From Nitrospirota bacterium (GTDB lineage Bacteria; Nitrospirota; Nitrospiria; JACQBW01), in the NCBI GenBank assembly GCA_016178585.1, contig JACOTA010000013.1, positions 67,183 to 100,094 of the forward strand: a stretch of 32,912 bases of DNA, read 5' to 3'. Positions 32,782 to 32,912 of the stretch are shown here, one piece after another. Numbering within the stretch: the stretch's first letter is position 1; each line of letters opens with the position of its first letter. The position numbers were made by a program, and so were the translations under genes. Under the pieces are notes generated by a model. The model did no database searches. It saw only the letters and a program-made list of their open reading frames with translations, and was not told the DNA's origin.

Positions 32782-32912
32782 TCAGGTCTTTATTATTGAA
32801 TTTTCCATCTTATTCCCATTGACAATCCGGCTAACGGAAGAGTAATGCATCTCCAAATAATCTGCAACCTCCCTCTGACTGTATCCATACTCTTCCACCG
32901 CTTTCCGGATGA
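32782..32912 (-). CDS. C-terminal end of a REP-associated tyrosine transposase (RAYT / IS200-like), 5' part outside window
   Basis: The last 42 codons before TGA 32784-32782 encode AVEEYGYSQREVADYLEMHY followed by SSVSRIVNG. This is the DnaA-like helix-turn-helix tail found on many RAYT-type Y1 transposases. These single-strand transposases move or maintain REP palindromes. The catalytic HUH domain and the Tyr lie beyond the right edge, so activity cannot be judged. The gene is on the same strand as its neighbours and ends about 38 nt before the ankyrin start. Confidence 0.75.
   Translation of the reverse strand, partial: IRKAVEEYGYSQREVADYLEMHYSSVSRIVNGNKMENSIIKT

Noticed and set aside
1-32912. 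tRNA, rRNA or CRISPR content
   Set aside because: I scanned the gaps for tRNA-like cloverleaf arms, rRNA conserved blocks and regularly spaced direct repeats and saw none; the gaps are short and the only regular repeats are the coding ankyrin units.

Overview
This 32.9 kb window is a block of bacterial chromosome in which every gene I can support lies on the minus strand, so transcription runs from high to low coordinates. The cell is Gram-negative: there is a TolC-type outer-membrane channel with a periplasmic adaptor and a two-permease ABC exporter. The moderate GC content, the nus operon order with DUF503 and an NrnA-type DHH enzyme, and the wealth of histidine kinases with PilZ, HPF and cold-shock fusions would suit Nitrospirota or a deltaproteobacteria-like lineage. 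No rRNA marker is present, so this is inference only.

Region 1 (1-8.8 kb) is the translation and RNA-metabolism superoperon in transcription order rimP, nusA, infB, DUF503 (ylxP-like), rbfA, nrnA-like, truB, rpsO, pnp. The last gene runs off the left edge. A strong intrinsic terminator hairpin sits about 35 nt before rimP. It either ends the upstream dat gene or acts as a leader attenuator. ylxR and the L7Ae-like ylxQ, often found between nusA and infB, are absent.

Region 2 (8.9-12.6 kb) holds rel (ppGpp synthetase/hydrolase), a small SAM methyltransferase and a D-amino-acid transaminase, with a REP-like palindrome between the last two.

Region 3 (12.7-19.3 kb) is the most unusual part. One gene fuses a PilZ (c-di-GMP-binding-type) domain to a complete KASIII/FabH-like condensing enzyme. 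It overlaps a multi-pass membrane histidine kinase with the layout 7TM-GAF-kinase-receiver-second kinase, and a receiver-first histidine kinase follows. None of the three has a DNA-binding domain. The set resembles a small-molecule synthase placed beside its own sensor, with a possible second-messenger input.

Region 4 (19.3-23.3 kb) has bolA, a monothiol glutaredoxin gene and ilvD, plausibly an Fe-S delivery pair next to an Fe-S enzyme. It also has hsp20 followed by a hibernation factor fused to a cold-shock domain. The intergenic gaps here are rich in inverted repeats.

Region 5 (23.6-30.1 kb) is a complete tripartite exporter operon in transcription order tolC-like, hlyD-like, two ATPases and two ABC-2 permeases. 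It resembles YbhGFSR, but with YbhF split into two genes whose nucleotide-binding motifs are degenerate in a complementary way.

Region 6 (30.1-32.9 kb) has a Kef-type antiporter whose 5' end is damaged by an internal frameshifting deletion, a secreted ankyrin-repeat protein with a two-repeat duplication pattern, and the C-terminal end of a REP-associated (IS200-like) transposase at the right edge. I found no tRNA, rRNA or CRISPR array.
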